64,000 bases of DNA, from contig NC_013235.1 in NCBI RefSeq assembly GCF_000024365.1, positions 620,001 through 684,000 on the forward strand. The letters run 5' to 3'. This DNA comes from Nakamurella multipartita DSM 44233. Its GTDB lineage: Bacteria > Actinomycetota > Actinomycetes > Mycobacteriales > Nakamurellaceae. Under the pieces are notes generated by a model. That model was not told where the DNA came from and did not search any database. It saw only the letters and a program-made list of their open reading frames with translations. This document shows, in pieces, positions 33,558 to 42,930 of this stretch. The position numbers and the translations under genes are program-made. Each line of letters starts with the position of its first letter. The first letter of the stretch is position 1.

Positions 33558-35588
33558 TCAGGCCCAGAGGTCGGCCAGGTCGGGCAGCGCCACCCGGGTC
33601 CCGCGGGCGGCGGCCCCGGCCGGGTCGGCACCCGGCCGCGGCGGGGTCAAGTCCACCACCTCGACCCGATCCAGCGCGGCGTCGTCCAGGAACCGGCTCA
33701 GCGGCGCCATCGAGTGCCGGTCGTCCCGGGCGTGCCGGTGGTGCGGCATCCGCAGCGGGGCATACAGATTCAGCTCGTCGGCGGCCCGGGTGAGCGCGAC
33801 GTAGAACAACCGGGCCTCCTCCTCGACGCCTTCCGGGGTGCCCAGGGCCATGTCCGAGGGGAAGGAGCCGTCGACCAGGTGCAGCACGTGCACCACCGGC
33901 CATTCCAGACCCTTGGCCGAATGCACGGTGGACAGCACCAGGTAGTCGTCGTCCTGGCTCGGCGGTCCGGCCAGGTCGCTGGTCGAGGCGGGCGGGTCCA
34001 GGGTGAGCTCGGCCACGAACGCGGCCAGGTCGGGGGACTGGTCGGCCGCGCCGACCAGTCGTTCGAGGTCGCCCAGCCGGGCCGACCAGTCCCGGTAACG
34101 GGCGGTCAGCAGCGGCCGCAGCAGCTCCAGGCAGCCGCGGGCCCGCTCGCCGATTCGGTTCCGGGACCGGGCGTCGGCCAGGGTGGACAGGCTGGCGGCC
34201 AGAGCGACCCGGCTCATCGCCGGGGCCGCCGCGACCGCCTCGGCGTGCCGGTCCAGGTCGGCCGAGAGCTCCGGGTCGGCCAGCGACCCGAGCAGGCTGC
34301 GGGCCCGGGCCGGACCGATCCCGTCGTGCAGCCGCAGCAGCCGGTACCAGGCGACCTCGTCCCGCGGGTTGTCCAGCAGCCGCACGGCGGCCACGAAATC
34401 CTTGACGTGGGCCGCCTCCAGGAACTTCAGACCGCCGTACTTGACGAAGGGCACTCCGCGGGCGGTCAGTTCCACCTCCAGCAGGTCGCTGTGCGCGGCG
34501 GCCCGCATCAGCACCGCCTGCTCCCGCAGCCGCCGCCCCTTCTGGTGCGCCTCCAGCACCGAGTCGACGATGATCCGGGCCTCGGCGGGGGCGTCGTGGC
34601 AGCGCACCAACCGGGCCGGTCGCCCCTCTCGCCGGTCGGAGTGCAGGGTGATCCGGTGCTCGCCCTCGGCGCCGGGCCGGACCACGTTGGCCAGATCGAG
34701 CAGCCGCTGATGCGAGCGGAAGTTGCGTTCCAACCGGACCACGGTGACCTCGGGCAGCTCCTGCACCAGGCTTCGCAGATGGGCGTGGTCGGACCCGCGG
34801 AAGCCGTAGATGGCCTGGGCGTCGTCCCCGACGACCGTCAGCCCGTGCCCTCCCGGCCGCAGTGCGTGCACGATGTCGACCTGGGTGGCATTCACGTCCT
34901 GGTACTCGTCGACCAGGACGTGGTCCCAACGGCCGGCGATCTGCGGACCGACCACCGGATCGGCCAGCAGGCTGCGCCAGGCCAGCAGCAGATCGTCGAA
35001 ATCGAGCAGACCGCGGTCGCGTTTGCGCGCGACATAGGCCCGGAACAGCTCCATCACCGCGTCGACGTGGGGCTGCACCCAGCCGAAATCGGTCTTGATC
35101 AGCGCCCGGGCCGGCACGCCGGTGTTCACCGCGCGCGAGTAGATGTCCACCAGGGTGGCCGCCCGCGGAAAGCGGCGGTCGGTGCCGTCCAACCCGTGGT
35201 CGTGCCGGAGCAGATCCATCACGTCGGTGGCGTCGGCCCGGTCGAGCACGCTGACCGCCGGCGGCAGGCCGAGGGCCTCGGTGTGCCGGCCGATCACCGC
35301 GTGTGCAACGGCGTGAAACGTCCCGCCGGCCAGCCGTTGTCCGGCGTCCGGCTGCGTGCACAGCCGGGCCGCGCGGGAGACCATCTCGTCCGCGGCGCGG
35401 CGGGTGAAGGTCAGCAGCAGGACCCGCTCGGCCGGCACGCCCCGGTCCAGCAGGCTGGCCACCCGGGCGGTCAGGGTGCGGGTCTTGCCGGTGCCCGCGC
35501 CGGCCAGGATGACCAGCGGGCCGTCGCCGTGCACCACGGCCGAGAGCTGCGCGTCGTCCAGCCCGGCGTCCCACCCAGTGTCGAACAT
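33558..35588 (-). CDS. UvrD/PcrA-type superfamily 1 helicase
   Basis: A 676-residue 3'-5' DNA helicase. The motifs run in order: LDDAQLSAVV (Q motif), AGAGTGKT (Walker A, residues 29-36), LLTFTRRAADEM (Ia), LVDEYQDVN (Walker B/II), VGDDAQAIYGFRGSD (III), RNFRS (IV), LSTVHSAKGLEWPVVHV (V) and LFYVALTRAADELNLY (VI). It is shorter than UvrD1 and has no HRDC or nuclease domain. A role in excision repair or fork clearance is likely. The neighbouring glycosylase supports a repair context. Confidence 0.92.
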   Translation of the reverse strand: MFDTGWDAGLDDAQLSAVVHGDGPLVILAGAGTGKTRTLTARVASLLDRGVPAERVLLLTFTRRAADEMVSRAARLCTQPDAGQRLAGGTFHAVAHAVIGRHTEALGLPPAVSVLDRADATDVMDLLRHDHGLDGTDRRFPRAATLVDIYSRAVNTGVPARALIKTDFGWVQPHVDAVMELFRAYVARKRDRGLLDFDDLLLAWRSLLADPVVGPQIAGRWDHVLVDEYQDVNATQVDIVHALRPGGHGLTVVGDDAQAIYGFRGSDHAHLRSLVQELPEVTVVRLERNFRSHQRLLDLANVVRPGAEGEHRITLHSDRREGRPARLVRCHDAPAEARIIVDSVLEAHQKGRRLREQAVLMRAAAHSDLLEVELTARGVPFVKYGGLKFLEAAHVKDFVAAVRLLDNPRDEVAWYRLLRLHDGIGPARARSLLGSLADPELSADLDRHAEAVAAAPAMSRVALAASLSTLADARSRNRIGERARGCLELLRPLLTARYRDWSARLGDLERLVGAADQSPDLAAFVAELTLDPPASTSDLAGPPSQDDDYLVLSTVHSAKGLEWPVVHVLHLVDGSFPSDMALGTPEGVEEEARLFYVALTRAADELNLYAPLRMPHHRHARDDRHSMAPLSRFLDDAALDRVEVVDLTPPRPGADPAGAAARGTRVALPDLADLWA

Positions 35589-35641
35589 TCGTGCGATTCT
35601 AGTTCGTTTCGACTCCGGAACCGGTCCGACGCGCCCGCCGC

Positions 35642-36544
35642 TCAGCCGGCCCGGCGGCGGCTGCCGACCACCCCGATCCGCGACGACGCCGCCCGGATCA
35701 GCACCGATGTCCAGGTGCGGTACGGCCGCCACGGCTCGGCGATCTGCTCGAACGCGGCCCGGGTGACCGGACCGTCCACCCGGTAGTGCAGCCCGACCAG
35801 CTCGAGCAGCATCGGCTCGTCGACCGGCAGCACGTCGGTGAAGCCGACCGCCCGGATGGTGATCAGCGAGGCGTAGAAGGGGCCGATTCCCTTGAGCCGC
35901 TGCATATCGTCCTGGCAGGCGGTCGGCCCGATGTGCCGTAGCCGGGCCACGTCCAGAGTGCCGGTCAGCGCCTGCCGGGCGATGCCGTGCATCCGGTGGA
36001 TCTTCTCCGGGGTCAACCCGGGGAACTCGGTCACCCGCAGCAGCTGCTCGGGCGTCGGCATCGCCGCCAGCCGCCGGCCGGCCAGCTCGAAGGTCCGGCC
36101 GTGCCGTTCGGACAGCTGGGTGCGGACCTGGGCCATCTGCTGCGCCGGCCGCCGGGCGGACAGCACCGACCACAGGGCCGCTTCGTAGGGCGAATAGAAC
36201 AGCGGCGGCAGCAGCCCGGGGGCGACCTCCTGCAGCCGACCGATCACCGGGTCCCGGTGGCCGACGTCGAGGAATTCACCGCCGTCCTGATCCAGCGACA
36301 GCACCCGCGCGACCTGGGCCCGCACCGCGTCGACCCGATCCGGGCCGACCCCGTCTACCCTGCCGTGCACGGTGCCGTCGGCATCCTGCCGCACCGCAAC
36401 GCCCACCTGGTCGGCATAGCCGTCCAGGCAGAACGCCATCCGCATCACGCCGTCGAACGAGTCGGCCGCGCGCCCGCCGAACCCGAACTCGGCCGATTCC
36501 TGGAGCCGGAACGGGGTGGTCGGGGTGATCGAGAAACTGGTCAT
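35642..36544 (-). CDS. HhH-GPD DNA glycosylase (AlkA-like)
   Basis: A 300-residue base-excision glycosylase. The N-terminal half is AlkA-like beta structure; the C-terminal half holds the helix-hairpin-helix LKGIGPFYASLITIRAVG and the catalytic Asp in DVLPVDEPMLL. EFPGLTPEKIHRM is also characteristic. Such enzymes remove alkylated purines, often 3-methyladenine. It lies 53 bp upstream of the helicase gene on the same strand, probably a repair pair. Confidence 0.87.
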   Translation of the reverse strand: MTSFSITPTTPFRLQESAEFGFGGRAADSFDGVMRMAFCLDGYADQVGVAVRQDADGTVHGRVDGVGPDRVDAVRAQVARVLSLDQDGGEFLDVGHRDPVIGRLQEVAPGLLPPLFYSPYEAALWSVLSARRPAQQMAQVRTQLSERHGRTFELAGRRLAAMPTPEQLLRVTEFPGLTPEKIHRMHGIARQALTGTLDVARLRHIGPTACQDDMQRLKGIGPFYASLITIRAVGFTDVLPVDEPMLLELVGLHYRVDGPVTRAAFEQIAEPWRPYRTWTSVLIRAASSRIGVVGSRRRAG

Positions 36545-36596
36545 GGCGGCATCATGCCGACAAGGTCCGACAGTGCCCGGTTCGCCGGCGGCTCGC

Positions 36597-37565
36597 TCAG
36601 GACGCCGGATCGATCAGGCAGGTGTTCATGTCCCCGCTGGCGAACCCGCGTTGGAAGGAGGCGTCGCGCTCGTCCGGATCGCCGTGACCGGCCGGATCGC
36701 CGCCGAAAGCGGTGGTCATCGCAACCATTTCGTCCTGGGCGGTCGCCGGCAGGGTCAGGTACCCGTCCCGCACCGCCTTGCCCAGCGCCGCGCCGCCGAA
36801 GCAGTCGGCCTGCAGCTCGTAGCGCTTGCTGCCGTCGAACAGGGCCCCGTCGACGCCGTCGTGGACGAGCCGCGCCTGGACGGCGTGGCCGGTCTCGTGG
36901 GCGATCACCATGAAGACCATGGTCCGGCCCAGATCCTGGTGCTGGTGGAAGAACTGCAGATCCCAGGCCAGGAAGCCGGTCCCGTCGGTGGAATTGCCGC
37001 AGAAGAACGCGTTCGCGGTGTAGTTCTTGCCGTCGCCGCAGTCGGCGACCGAACCGGTGTCCGAGTCGTAGAAGCCGTCGCCGTTCCACAGTTCGGGGGC
37101 CGACCACGCCTCGGGGGAGCCGTCGGCCCCGACCCGGCCGGCGAAGGACTCCGCCCAGAACCGCTGGGTCACCGCGACCGCCGCCGCGGCCGCGCCGCGG
37201 ATGTCGTCGTCGGAGGCCTCGCTCCACGGGGCCGGCTCGGGGGCGGGCTCCGCGGCCGGGGCCGGCTCGGGGGCCGCTTCGGTGGTGGGTGCGGCGACGG
37301 GTGCAGGAGCGGGCTCGGCGGCCACGGTGGTCGGCGGAGGCGTGGTCGGCGGGGGCGTGGTCGGGTCGGTGGTCGGTTGAGTGGCCGGCACGTAGGCCGC
37401 GGGGGTCGGGTCGGGTGTCGGGCTGGTCGGGTCCGACGACGCGCTCGGCCGGGTGGCGGCCGGGTCCATGACGGCGGTACCGGCGGTCGGTGCCGCGCAC
37501 CCGGCCAGTCCGACCAGGGCGGCGGCGGCGACCACGGCAATCCCACGACGTCGATCGATACGCAC
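36597..37565 (-). CDS. Neutral zinc metallopeptidase lipoprotein (YpfJ type)
   Basis: A 322-residue exported lipoprotein. The signal peptide ends in the lipobox LAGC (Cys23); a Pro/Thr/Ala-rich linker of about 90 residues follows, then the PF04228-type peptidase domain. Zinc ligands are in HETGHAVQ (His223, Glu224, His227), with the third ligand probably in ELQADCF. The substrate is unknown. GTG 37565 gives the signal peptide. The linker suggests it stands off the membrane into the cell wall. Confidence 0.88.
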   Translation of the reverse strand: MRIDRRRGIAVVAAAALVGLAGCAAPTAGTAVMDPAATRPSASSDPTSPTPDPTPAAYVPATQPTTDPTTPPPTTPPPTTVAAEPAPAPVAAPTTEAAPEPAPAAEPAPEPAPWSEASDDDIRGAAAAAVAVTQRFWAESFAGRVGADGSPEAWSAPELWNGDGFYDSDTGSVADCGDGKNYTANAFFCGNSTDGTGFLAWDLQFFHQHQDLGRTMVFMVIAHETGHAVQARLVHDGVDGALFDGSKRYELQADCFGGAALGKAVRDGYLTLPATAQDEMVAMTTAFGGDPAGHGDPDERDASFQRGFASGDMNTCLIDPAS

Positions 37566-37841
37566 GCTTCCCCCTCGCGGTCATCCATCACGTTCAGTGA
37601 TTCGACCGCCTCAAAAGTGGTTCCTCTCGCCTGAGGTTAGGGCATTCGGGGCACACGACTGGGGGAATGTGTAACTCATAGTGATGATTCTGTCGATGCG
37701 AAGGCGATGCCGGCACCCAACGGGGCAAGATCGGGAACGGGGGGTAATCGCGGTATCCCGCTCGGTAGCCGGTCGCCATTGGCTCGTCGCTCCCGCGGCG
37801 ACCGATCGGCCGCCTCATCCGCCGGTGGTTGAATCGGCGAC

Positions 37842-38858
37842 ATGTCCGGACTGGTCGATCTCGCGGTGGCCGCGACGGTCCTGGCCGCACCGATGGCCGG
37901 CGGGCCGAGCACGCCCGATCTGGTGACGGCCACCGCCGCGGCCGGCAGCCTGGGGTTCCTGGCCGGCGGATACCGGACCGCGGCCCAGCTGGCCGCGCAG
38001 ATCGCCGAGGTTCGGGCGATCACCCCGACGTTCGGGGTGAATCTGTTCGCGCCCAACCCGATTCCGGTCGACCCCCAGGCCTACGCGCAGTACGCCGCCC
38101 GGTTGGCCGAGCGGGCGGACCACTTCGGTGTCGTGTTGCCGCCCCGGCCCATCGAGGACGACGACGGCTGGCCGGACAAACTCGACCTGCTGATCGAGGA
38201 CCCGGTGCCGCTGGTCAGCTTCACGTTCGGGCTACCGCCGGCCAGGGCGATCCGGGCCCTGCAGCGCGCCGGCAGCGCGGTCGCCCAGACGGTGACCGGC
38301 CCCGCGGAAGCGCGCTGGGCGCTGGACGCCGGAGCCGACCTGCTCATCGTGCAAAGCGCCGACGCCGGCGGGCATTCCGCGGTCTTCGATCCCTCGGTCC
38401 GCCCGCCATCCCCGGCGCTGCCGGACCTCATCCGGCAGATCGCGGCGACCACACCGCGGCCGCTGATCGCGGCCGGCGGGTTGTCCTCGGCCGACCGGGT
38501 GGCGGCGGCGCTCCGGGCGGGCGCGGCCGCCGTCATGGTCGGCACGGCCTTGCTGCTGGCGGACGAGGCCGGGACCTCGGCCGTGCATCGGGCGGCGATC
38601 GCCGGGCGTCCCGGTCCGACCGTGATCACCCGGGCGTTCACCGGTCGCCCGGCCCGCGGACTGGTCAACGAGTTCATCGTGCAGTTCGAACCACGGGCGC
38701 CGCTGGGCTACCCGGCCCTGCACCACCTGACCAGCCCGCTGCGCAAGGCCGCGGCCGCCGCCGGCGATCCGGAATGGGTGCACCTGTGGGCCGGAACCGG
38801 CCACGGCGCCGTCACTCCCGGGCCGGTCGCCGACATCCTGCGGCGCCTGGCCGTCTGA
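37842..38858 (+). CDS. Nitronate monooxygenase-type flavoprotein
   Basis: A 338-residue FMN TIM-barrel protein. It has ATVLAAPMAGGPSTPDLV at the N-terminus, AGADLLIVQSADAGGHSA (the active-site His region) and PLIAAGGLSSADRVAAAL with GAAAVMVGTALL for phosphate binding. It would oxidise alkyl nitronates such as propionate-3-nitronate, protecting the cell from these toxins. It diverges from the peptidase gene across 276 bp that show no other gene. Confidence 0.88.
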   Translation: MSGLVDLAVAATVLAAPMAGGPSTPDLVTATAAAGSLGFLAGGYRTAAQLAAQIAEVRAITPTFGVNLFAPNPIPVDPQAYAQYAARLAERADHFGVVLPPRPIEDDDGWPDKLDLLIEDPVPLVSFTFGLPPARAIRALQRAGSAVAQTVTGPAEARWALDAGADLLIVQSADAGGHSAVFDPSVRPPSPALPDLIRQIAATTPRPLIAAGGLSSADRVAAALRAGAAAVMVGTALLLADEAGTSAVHRAAIAGRPGPTVITRAFTGRPARGLVNEFIVQFEPRAPLGYPALHHLTSPLRKAAAAAGDPEWVHLWAGTGHGAVTPGPVADILRRLAV

Positions 38859-38948
38859 GTCGGAGGTGGGCGGGTACTCGTCGAACGACTGACCAAGGGT
38901 CGGCCCGGCGCTCACCCGTCCGGCCGGCCGACCACGGGAAGGTGCGCC

Positions 38949-39233
38949 ATGACCGATCAGGACCGAACTCCCGACGCTTCCGCCGACGTCCGCGAGCGGG
39001 CCGGTGCGACGGAGGACTACGGCGGGGTGCCGATCAGCGACGCGGAACTCGCGCAGGTGTGGATGAGTCCCGACGCGGCGGAGGCCGCGGGCGCCGCCGA
39101 CCCGGACAACGCCGAGTCCGCGGGGGCCCCGGAGTCGGAGCCACCCGCGGACGAGAGCGCCGCTGCAGCGCAAGGCGCGGTCACCCGGCCCGAGGTGCCG
39201 GCGGACGACCCGGCACCGGCCGAGCCGGCGTGA
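38949..39233 (+). CDS. Small acidic protein of unknown function
   Basis: A 94-residue, very acidic protein. A central segment (YGGVPISDAELAQVWMSPDAAE) could fold; both ends are low-complexity Ala/Glu/Asp/Pro. A GGAAGGTG ribosome binding site precedes the ATG by 6 bases, which supports translation. No signal peptide, Cys or membrane segment is present. It could be an intrinsically disordered partner protein. It ends 13 bp before the converging lon stop, with a short palindrome (39233-39246) between. Confidence 0.6.
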   Translation: MTDQDRTPDASADVRERAGATEDYGGVPISDAELAQVWMSPDAAEAAGAADPDNAESAGAPESEPPADESAAAAQGAVTRPEVPADDPAPAEPA

Positions 39234-39246
39234 CCGCGCGCGCGGT

Positions 39247-41661
39247 TCAGGCCGCGGCGGTCTGAACCGGGGCCGGCTGGACGGCCGGCTCCAGGGCCTG
39301 GTCCAGGATCTGCCGGACGTCACCGACCGGGATGACGGTGAGCGCGTCGAGCACCTCGGCGGGCACGTCGTCCAGGTCGGGCTCGTTGCGCAGCGGGATG
39401 AACACGGTGCTCACCCCGGCCCGCTGCGCGGCCAGCAACTTCTGCTTGACCCCGCCGATCGGCAAGACCTTGCCGTTGAGGGTGACCTCGCCGGTCATCG
39501 CCACGTCCGAGCGGACCGCCCGGCCGGTGGCCAGTGAGGTCAGCGCGGTGACCATGGTGACGCCCGCGGACGGGCCGTCCTTGGGCACCGCACCGGCCGG
39601 CACGTGCAGGTGGATGGTCCGGTTCAACGCCCCCGGCTCGACGCCCACCTCGGCCGAGTGCGACCGGACGAAGGACAGCGCGATCTGCGCCGACTCCTTC
39701 ATCACATCGCCCAACTGCCCGGTCAGGGTCAACGACCCCTTGCCCGGCTCGGCTCCGGCGGCCACCGGCTCGGCCGACGCCTCGATGAACAACACGTCGC
39801 CGCCCATCCCGGTCACCGCCAGTCCGGTGGCCACCCCCGGCACCGAGGTCCGCTCGGCGGTCTCCGAGGTGAACCGCGGCCGGCCGATCAGGGCCCGCAG
39901 ATCCGGTTCGTCGACCACGATCGGTGCCGTGGCGCCGCCCGACAGCTTCGTCGCGACCTTGCGGAACACCTTGGCCAGCAACCGTTCCAGCTGCCGGACG
40001 CCCGCCTCCCGGGTGTAGTCGGCGGCCAGCTTGCGCAGGGCGGCGTTGGTCAGCTCGACCTCGTCCGCGCTCAGCGCCGCCCGCTCCAGCTGCCGGGGGA
40101 GCAGGTGGGTGCGCGCGATGGCGACCTTGTCCTCCTCGGTGTAGCCGTCCATGGTGATCAGTTCCATGCGGTCCAGCAACGCGGACGGGATGGTCTCCAG
40201 CACGTTCGCGGTGGCCAGGAACAGCACGTCCGACAGGTCCAGGTCGACGTCCAGGTAGTGATCCCGGAACGTGTGGTTCTGCGCCGGATCCAGCACCTCG
40301 AGCAGCGCCGCCGCCGGGTCACCCCGGTAGTCGGCGCCCACCTTGTCGATCTCGTCCAGCAGCATCACCGGGTTCATCGAACCGGCCTCGGTGATCGCGC
40401 GGACGATCCGACCCGGCAACGCGCCGACGTAAGTCCGCCGGTGGCCGCGGATTTCGGCCTCGTCCCGCACACCGCCCAGGGCGACCCGGACGAACTTCCG
40501 ACCGAGGGCCCGAGCGACGGACTCACCCAGTGACGTCTTGCCGACACCGGGCGGACCGACCAGCACCAGCACCGCGCCCGAGCCACGTCCGCCGACGACC
40601 TGCAGGCCACGCTCGGCCCGCCGGCCGCGCACGGCCAAGTACTCGGTGATGCGGTCCTTGACGTCGTCCAGGCCGTGGTGGTCGGCGTCCAGCACCTCGC
40701 GGGCGGCCGTCACGTCGGTCTTGTCCTCGGTCTTGGACTGCCAGGGAAGCTCCAGCACGGTGTCCAACCAGGTCCGGATCCAGCCGGACTCGGGGCTCTG
40801 GTCGCTGGCCCGCTCGAGCCGGCCGACTTCGCGCAACGCCGCCTCGCGGACCTTGTCCGGCAGGTCGGCCTGCTCGACGCGGGAGCGGTAGTCCGCAGTG
40901 TCATCAGTGCCCTCCGCCGTCACATCTCCCAGCTCCTTGCGGATGGCGGCCAGTTGCTGGCGCAGCAGGAACTCGCGCTGGGACTTCTCCATGCCCTCGC
41001 GGACGTCGTCGCGGATCTTCTCGGCCACGTCCATCTCGTTCAGATGAGCCCGCGTCCACTCGATCAGCAATTCCAAACGCTCGATGACGTCCGGCGTTTC
41101 CAGAACCTGCCGCTTCTGCTCGGCGGTCAGGTAGGGCGCCCAACCGGCGGCGTCGGCCAGCACCGACGGCTCGGTCATCTTCTCCACGGTGTCGATGACC
41201 TGCCAGGCGTCCCGCTTCTGCAGGTTGGCGATGACCAGCGACTTGTACTCGGCGGCCAGCTCCTTGGCCCGCGCCGCCTGCTCGGCGGTGCTCTCGTCGG
41301 AGACGAGTTCGGCCTGCACCCACAGCGCGGCGCCGGGGCCGGCGACGCCGGTGCCGATCCGGGCCCGCTGCCCGGCCCGCAGCACCGCGGCCGGCGCGCC
41401 GCCGGCCAGCCGGCCGACCTGCTCGATGCTGGCGACGACGCCGTAGGTGGCGTACCGGTCGGACAGCCGCGGCGCCAGCAGCAGCTCGCCCTTGGTGCCG
41501 GTCCGGTCCCCGGCCTCGTCCCCAGTTCCGTCCTGGGCAGCGGCCTGGGCCGCGTCCAGGGCGGCCTGGGCGGCCTCGTCCAGTTCGATCGGCACGACCA
41601 TGCCGGGCAGGACCACGACATCGGTCAGGGACAGTACCGGCAGACGACGGATATCGGTCAT
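39247..41661 (-). CDS. lon: ATP-dependent Lon protease
   Basis: An 804-residue Lon (endopeptidase La) with an N-terminal substrate domain (residues 1-200), an AAA+ module with Walker A GPPGVGKTSLGE and Walker B MLLDEIDKV, and the protease domain with the Ser of KDGPSAGVT and the Lys of GGVKQKLL. It degrades damaged and regulatory proteins. ATG 41661 follows AAGGGTG. A longer frame from GTG 41694 was rejected because it would place the HAIR operator inside the coding region. Control by HspR is inferred from that operator. Confidence 0.96.
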   Translation of the reverse strand: MTDIRRLPVLSLTDVVVLPGMVVPIELDEAAQAALDAAQAAAQDGTGDEAGDRTGTKGELLLAPRLSDRYATYGVVASIEQVGRLAGGAPAAVLRAGQRARIGTGVAGPGAALWVQAELVSDESTAEQAARAKELAAEYKSLVIANLQKRDAWQVIDTVEKMTEPSVLADAAGWAPYLTAEQKRQVLETPDVIERLELLIEWTRAHLNEMDVAEKIRDDVREGMEKSQREFLLRQQLAAIRKELGDVTAEGTDDTADYRSRVEQADLPDKVREAALREVGRLERASDQSPESGWIRTWLDTVLELPWQSKTEDKTDVTAAREVLDADHHGLDDVKDRITEYLAVRGRRAERGLQVVGGRGSGAVLVLVGPPGVGKTSLGESVARALGRKFVRVALGGVRDEAEIRGHRRTYVGALPGRIVRAITEAGSMNPVMLLDEIDKVGADYRGDPAAALLEVLDPAQNHTFRDHYLDVDLDLSDVLFLATANVLETIPSALLDRMELITMDGYTEEDKVAIARTHLLPRQLERAALSADEVELTNAALRKLAADYTREAGVRQLERLLAKVFRKVATKLSGGATAPIVVDEPDLRALIGRPRFTSETAERTSVPGVATGLAVTGMGGDVLFIEASAEPVAAGAEPGKGSLTLTGQLGDVMKESAQIALSFVRSHSAEVGVEPGALNRTIHLHVPAGAVPKDGPSAGVTMVTALTSLATGRAVRSDVAMTGEVTLNGKVLPIGGVKQKLLAAQRAGVSTVFIPLRNEPDLDDVPAEVLDALTVIPVGDVRQILDQALEPAVQPAPVQTAAA

Positions 41662-41678
41662 GTGAACACCCTTCAAGA

Positions 41679-41699
41679 GTTGAGTCTGTGTCACTCAAG
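41679..41699 (-). promoter_or_regulatory. HAIR element (HspR operator) before lon
   Basis: Read leftward the site is CTTGAGT, seven bases, ACTCAAC. It matches the known HspR-associated inverted repeat CTTGAGT-N7-ACTCAAG at 13 of 14 positions. It lies 18 bases before the lon ATG. In Streptomyces, HspR represses dnaK, clpB and lon through this element, so heat-shock control of lon here is well supported by knowledge of the family. Confidence 0.82.
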
Positions 41700-41776
41700 G
41701 CTCTTGAGCCGGGGTTTGTTCCCGTTCGGATCCCGACCGCTTTCGCCGGCAGCGAAACGGAATTCGCGGGGGTCGG

Positions 41777-42775
41777 TCAGCGGGCCCGCGGGGCCGCGGT
41801 CGACTTGCGCGGGATCAGGGTCGGGGTGGCGACCAGGGTGCGCGGCTCATCGCCGGGCGTGTCCTCCAGGAGCAGGTCGATGGCCCCGCGCGCGATGAGG
41901 TTGAACGGCTCGCGGATGGTGGTCAGCGGCACGGGAAGCTTGCTGACCACAGGGATGTCGTTGTACCCGATGACCGACAGGTCGTCCGGGATGCGCAGGC
42001 CGCGGGCCGCGGCGGCGGCCATCACGCCGATGGCGTTGTTGTCGTTCACCGCGAAGATCGCGGTCGGCGGGTCGGCCAGGTCGAGCAGGGCGTGCGCGGC
42101 GCTCTCGCCGGCCTCCATGGAGAACGAGTCGCCGACGATCAGGGCGTCATCCAGCGGGATGCCGGCCTCGACCAGGGCGTTGCGATAGCCGTCGCGGCGG
42201 TTGGTCGCGGTGGTCGCGTAGCCCGGTCCCATCACCAGCCCGATCCGGCGGTGGCCGTGATCGATGAGCTTGCGGGTGGCCAGGTAGCCGCCCAGGGTGT
42301 CGTCCCCGATCGAGGTCGAGTGGATGCCGTCGGCGCGCAGGGCCAGCACCTGCCGCGCTCCGAACTGGCTCTCGTCGATCCGCAGGGGGGCGTCGGTGCG
42401 GGCGGTGGTCCGGATGATGCCGTCGACCCGCCGGCGCAGCAACGACTCGACCGCCAGCCGCTCGGCCTCGGGCCGGTCATGGGTGGTGGCCACGACCGCG
42501 AACAGCCCCCGGGCCAGCGCCCCGGCGGCGATCTCCTCGTAGAGCATGGCCATGACGGTGTCGGTGAGCCGGGGCACGACGACGCCGATCGTGCTGGTTC
42601 CGGAACGCCGCAGGCCGGCGGCGAGCGGGTCGCGCACGTACCCGAGATCGGCGGCCGCCTGGCGGACGCGGTCGGCGGCGGCGGTGCGGGACGGGGGCAA
42701 CCGCTCGTCCAGCACCCGGGAGGCGGTCGAGGTGCTCACGCCGGCCGCCAGAGCCACATCGCGCAGGGTCGCCAC
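41777..42775 (-). CDS. LacI-family repressor
   Basis: A 332-residue regulator. The LacI helix-turn-helix and hinge cover residues 1-58 (TLRDVALAAGVSTSTASRVL), followed by a periplasmic-binding-protein-like ligand domain (TIGVVVPRLTDTVMAM, AIFAVNDNNAIGVM, DDLSVIGYNDIPV). GTG 42775 is at the conserved start. It diverges from the DapA-like gene across 155 bp that hold two operator-like repeats, so it likely controls that gene and the following transporter in response to a sugar or sugar acid. Confidence 0.92.
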   Translation of the reverse strand: MATLRDVALAAGVSTSTASRVLDERLPPSRTAAADRVRQAAADLGYVRDPLAAGLRRSGTSTIGVVVPRLTDTVMAMLYEEIAAGALARGLFAVVATTHDRPEAERLAVESLLRRRVDGIIRTTARTDAPLRIDESQFGARQVLALRADGIHSTSIGDDTLGGYLATRKLIDHGHRRIGLVMGPGYATTATNRRDGYRNALVEAGIPLDDALIVGDSFSMEAGESAAHALLDLADPPTAIFAVNDNNAIGVMAAAAARGLRIPDDLSVIGYNDIPVVSKLPVPLTTIREPFNLIARGAIDLLLEDTPGDEPRTLVATPTLIPRKSTAAPRAR

Positions 42776-42855
42776 GCACTGAGCGTAGGCGGTGTGACGC
42801 CGATCATTTCGAACCGGGTGTTGACGCCGCCACCGGCGAAGGGCATAGTTGCAAT

Positions 42856-42910
42856 CGTTCCCGCAAACCTTCCAGTCCTTCTTCGCAGATGGACCGGAAC
42901 GTTCCCGCAA
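42856..42910 (+). promoter_or_regulatory. Candidate LacI-type operators
   Basis: CGTTCCCGCAA occurs at 42856-42866 and again at 42900-42910, exactly 44 bases apart, about four helical turns. The second copy is half of the palindrome GGAACGTTCC (42896-42905) with the central CG typical of LacI-family operators. The first is bounded by TTGC...GCAA. Both lie before the DapA-like gene ATG at 42931. Confidence 0.5.
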
Positions 42911-42930
42911 TCCTTCCCAAGGAGTCGACG

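Noticed and set aside
32940..35786. 948-residue rightward frame opposite trpB2 and the helicase
   Set aside because: Low-complexity Gly/Gln/Val/Arg composition; both genes beneath it have complete domain sets on the other strand.
39233..39246. Palindrome ACCGCGCGCGCGGT between the acidic protein gene and lon
   Set aside because: Six-base stem of alternating CG is weak evidence for a terminator, so it was mentioned but not listed as one.
41662..41694. Upstream GTG start for lon
   Set aside because: It would place the HAIR operator within the coding region; ATG 41661 has a ribosome binding site and matches the family start.
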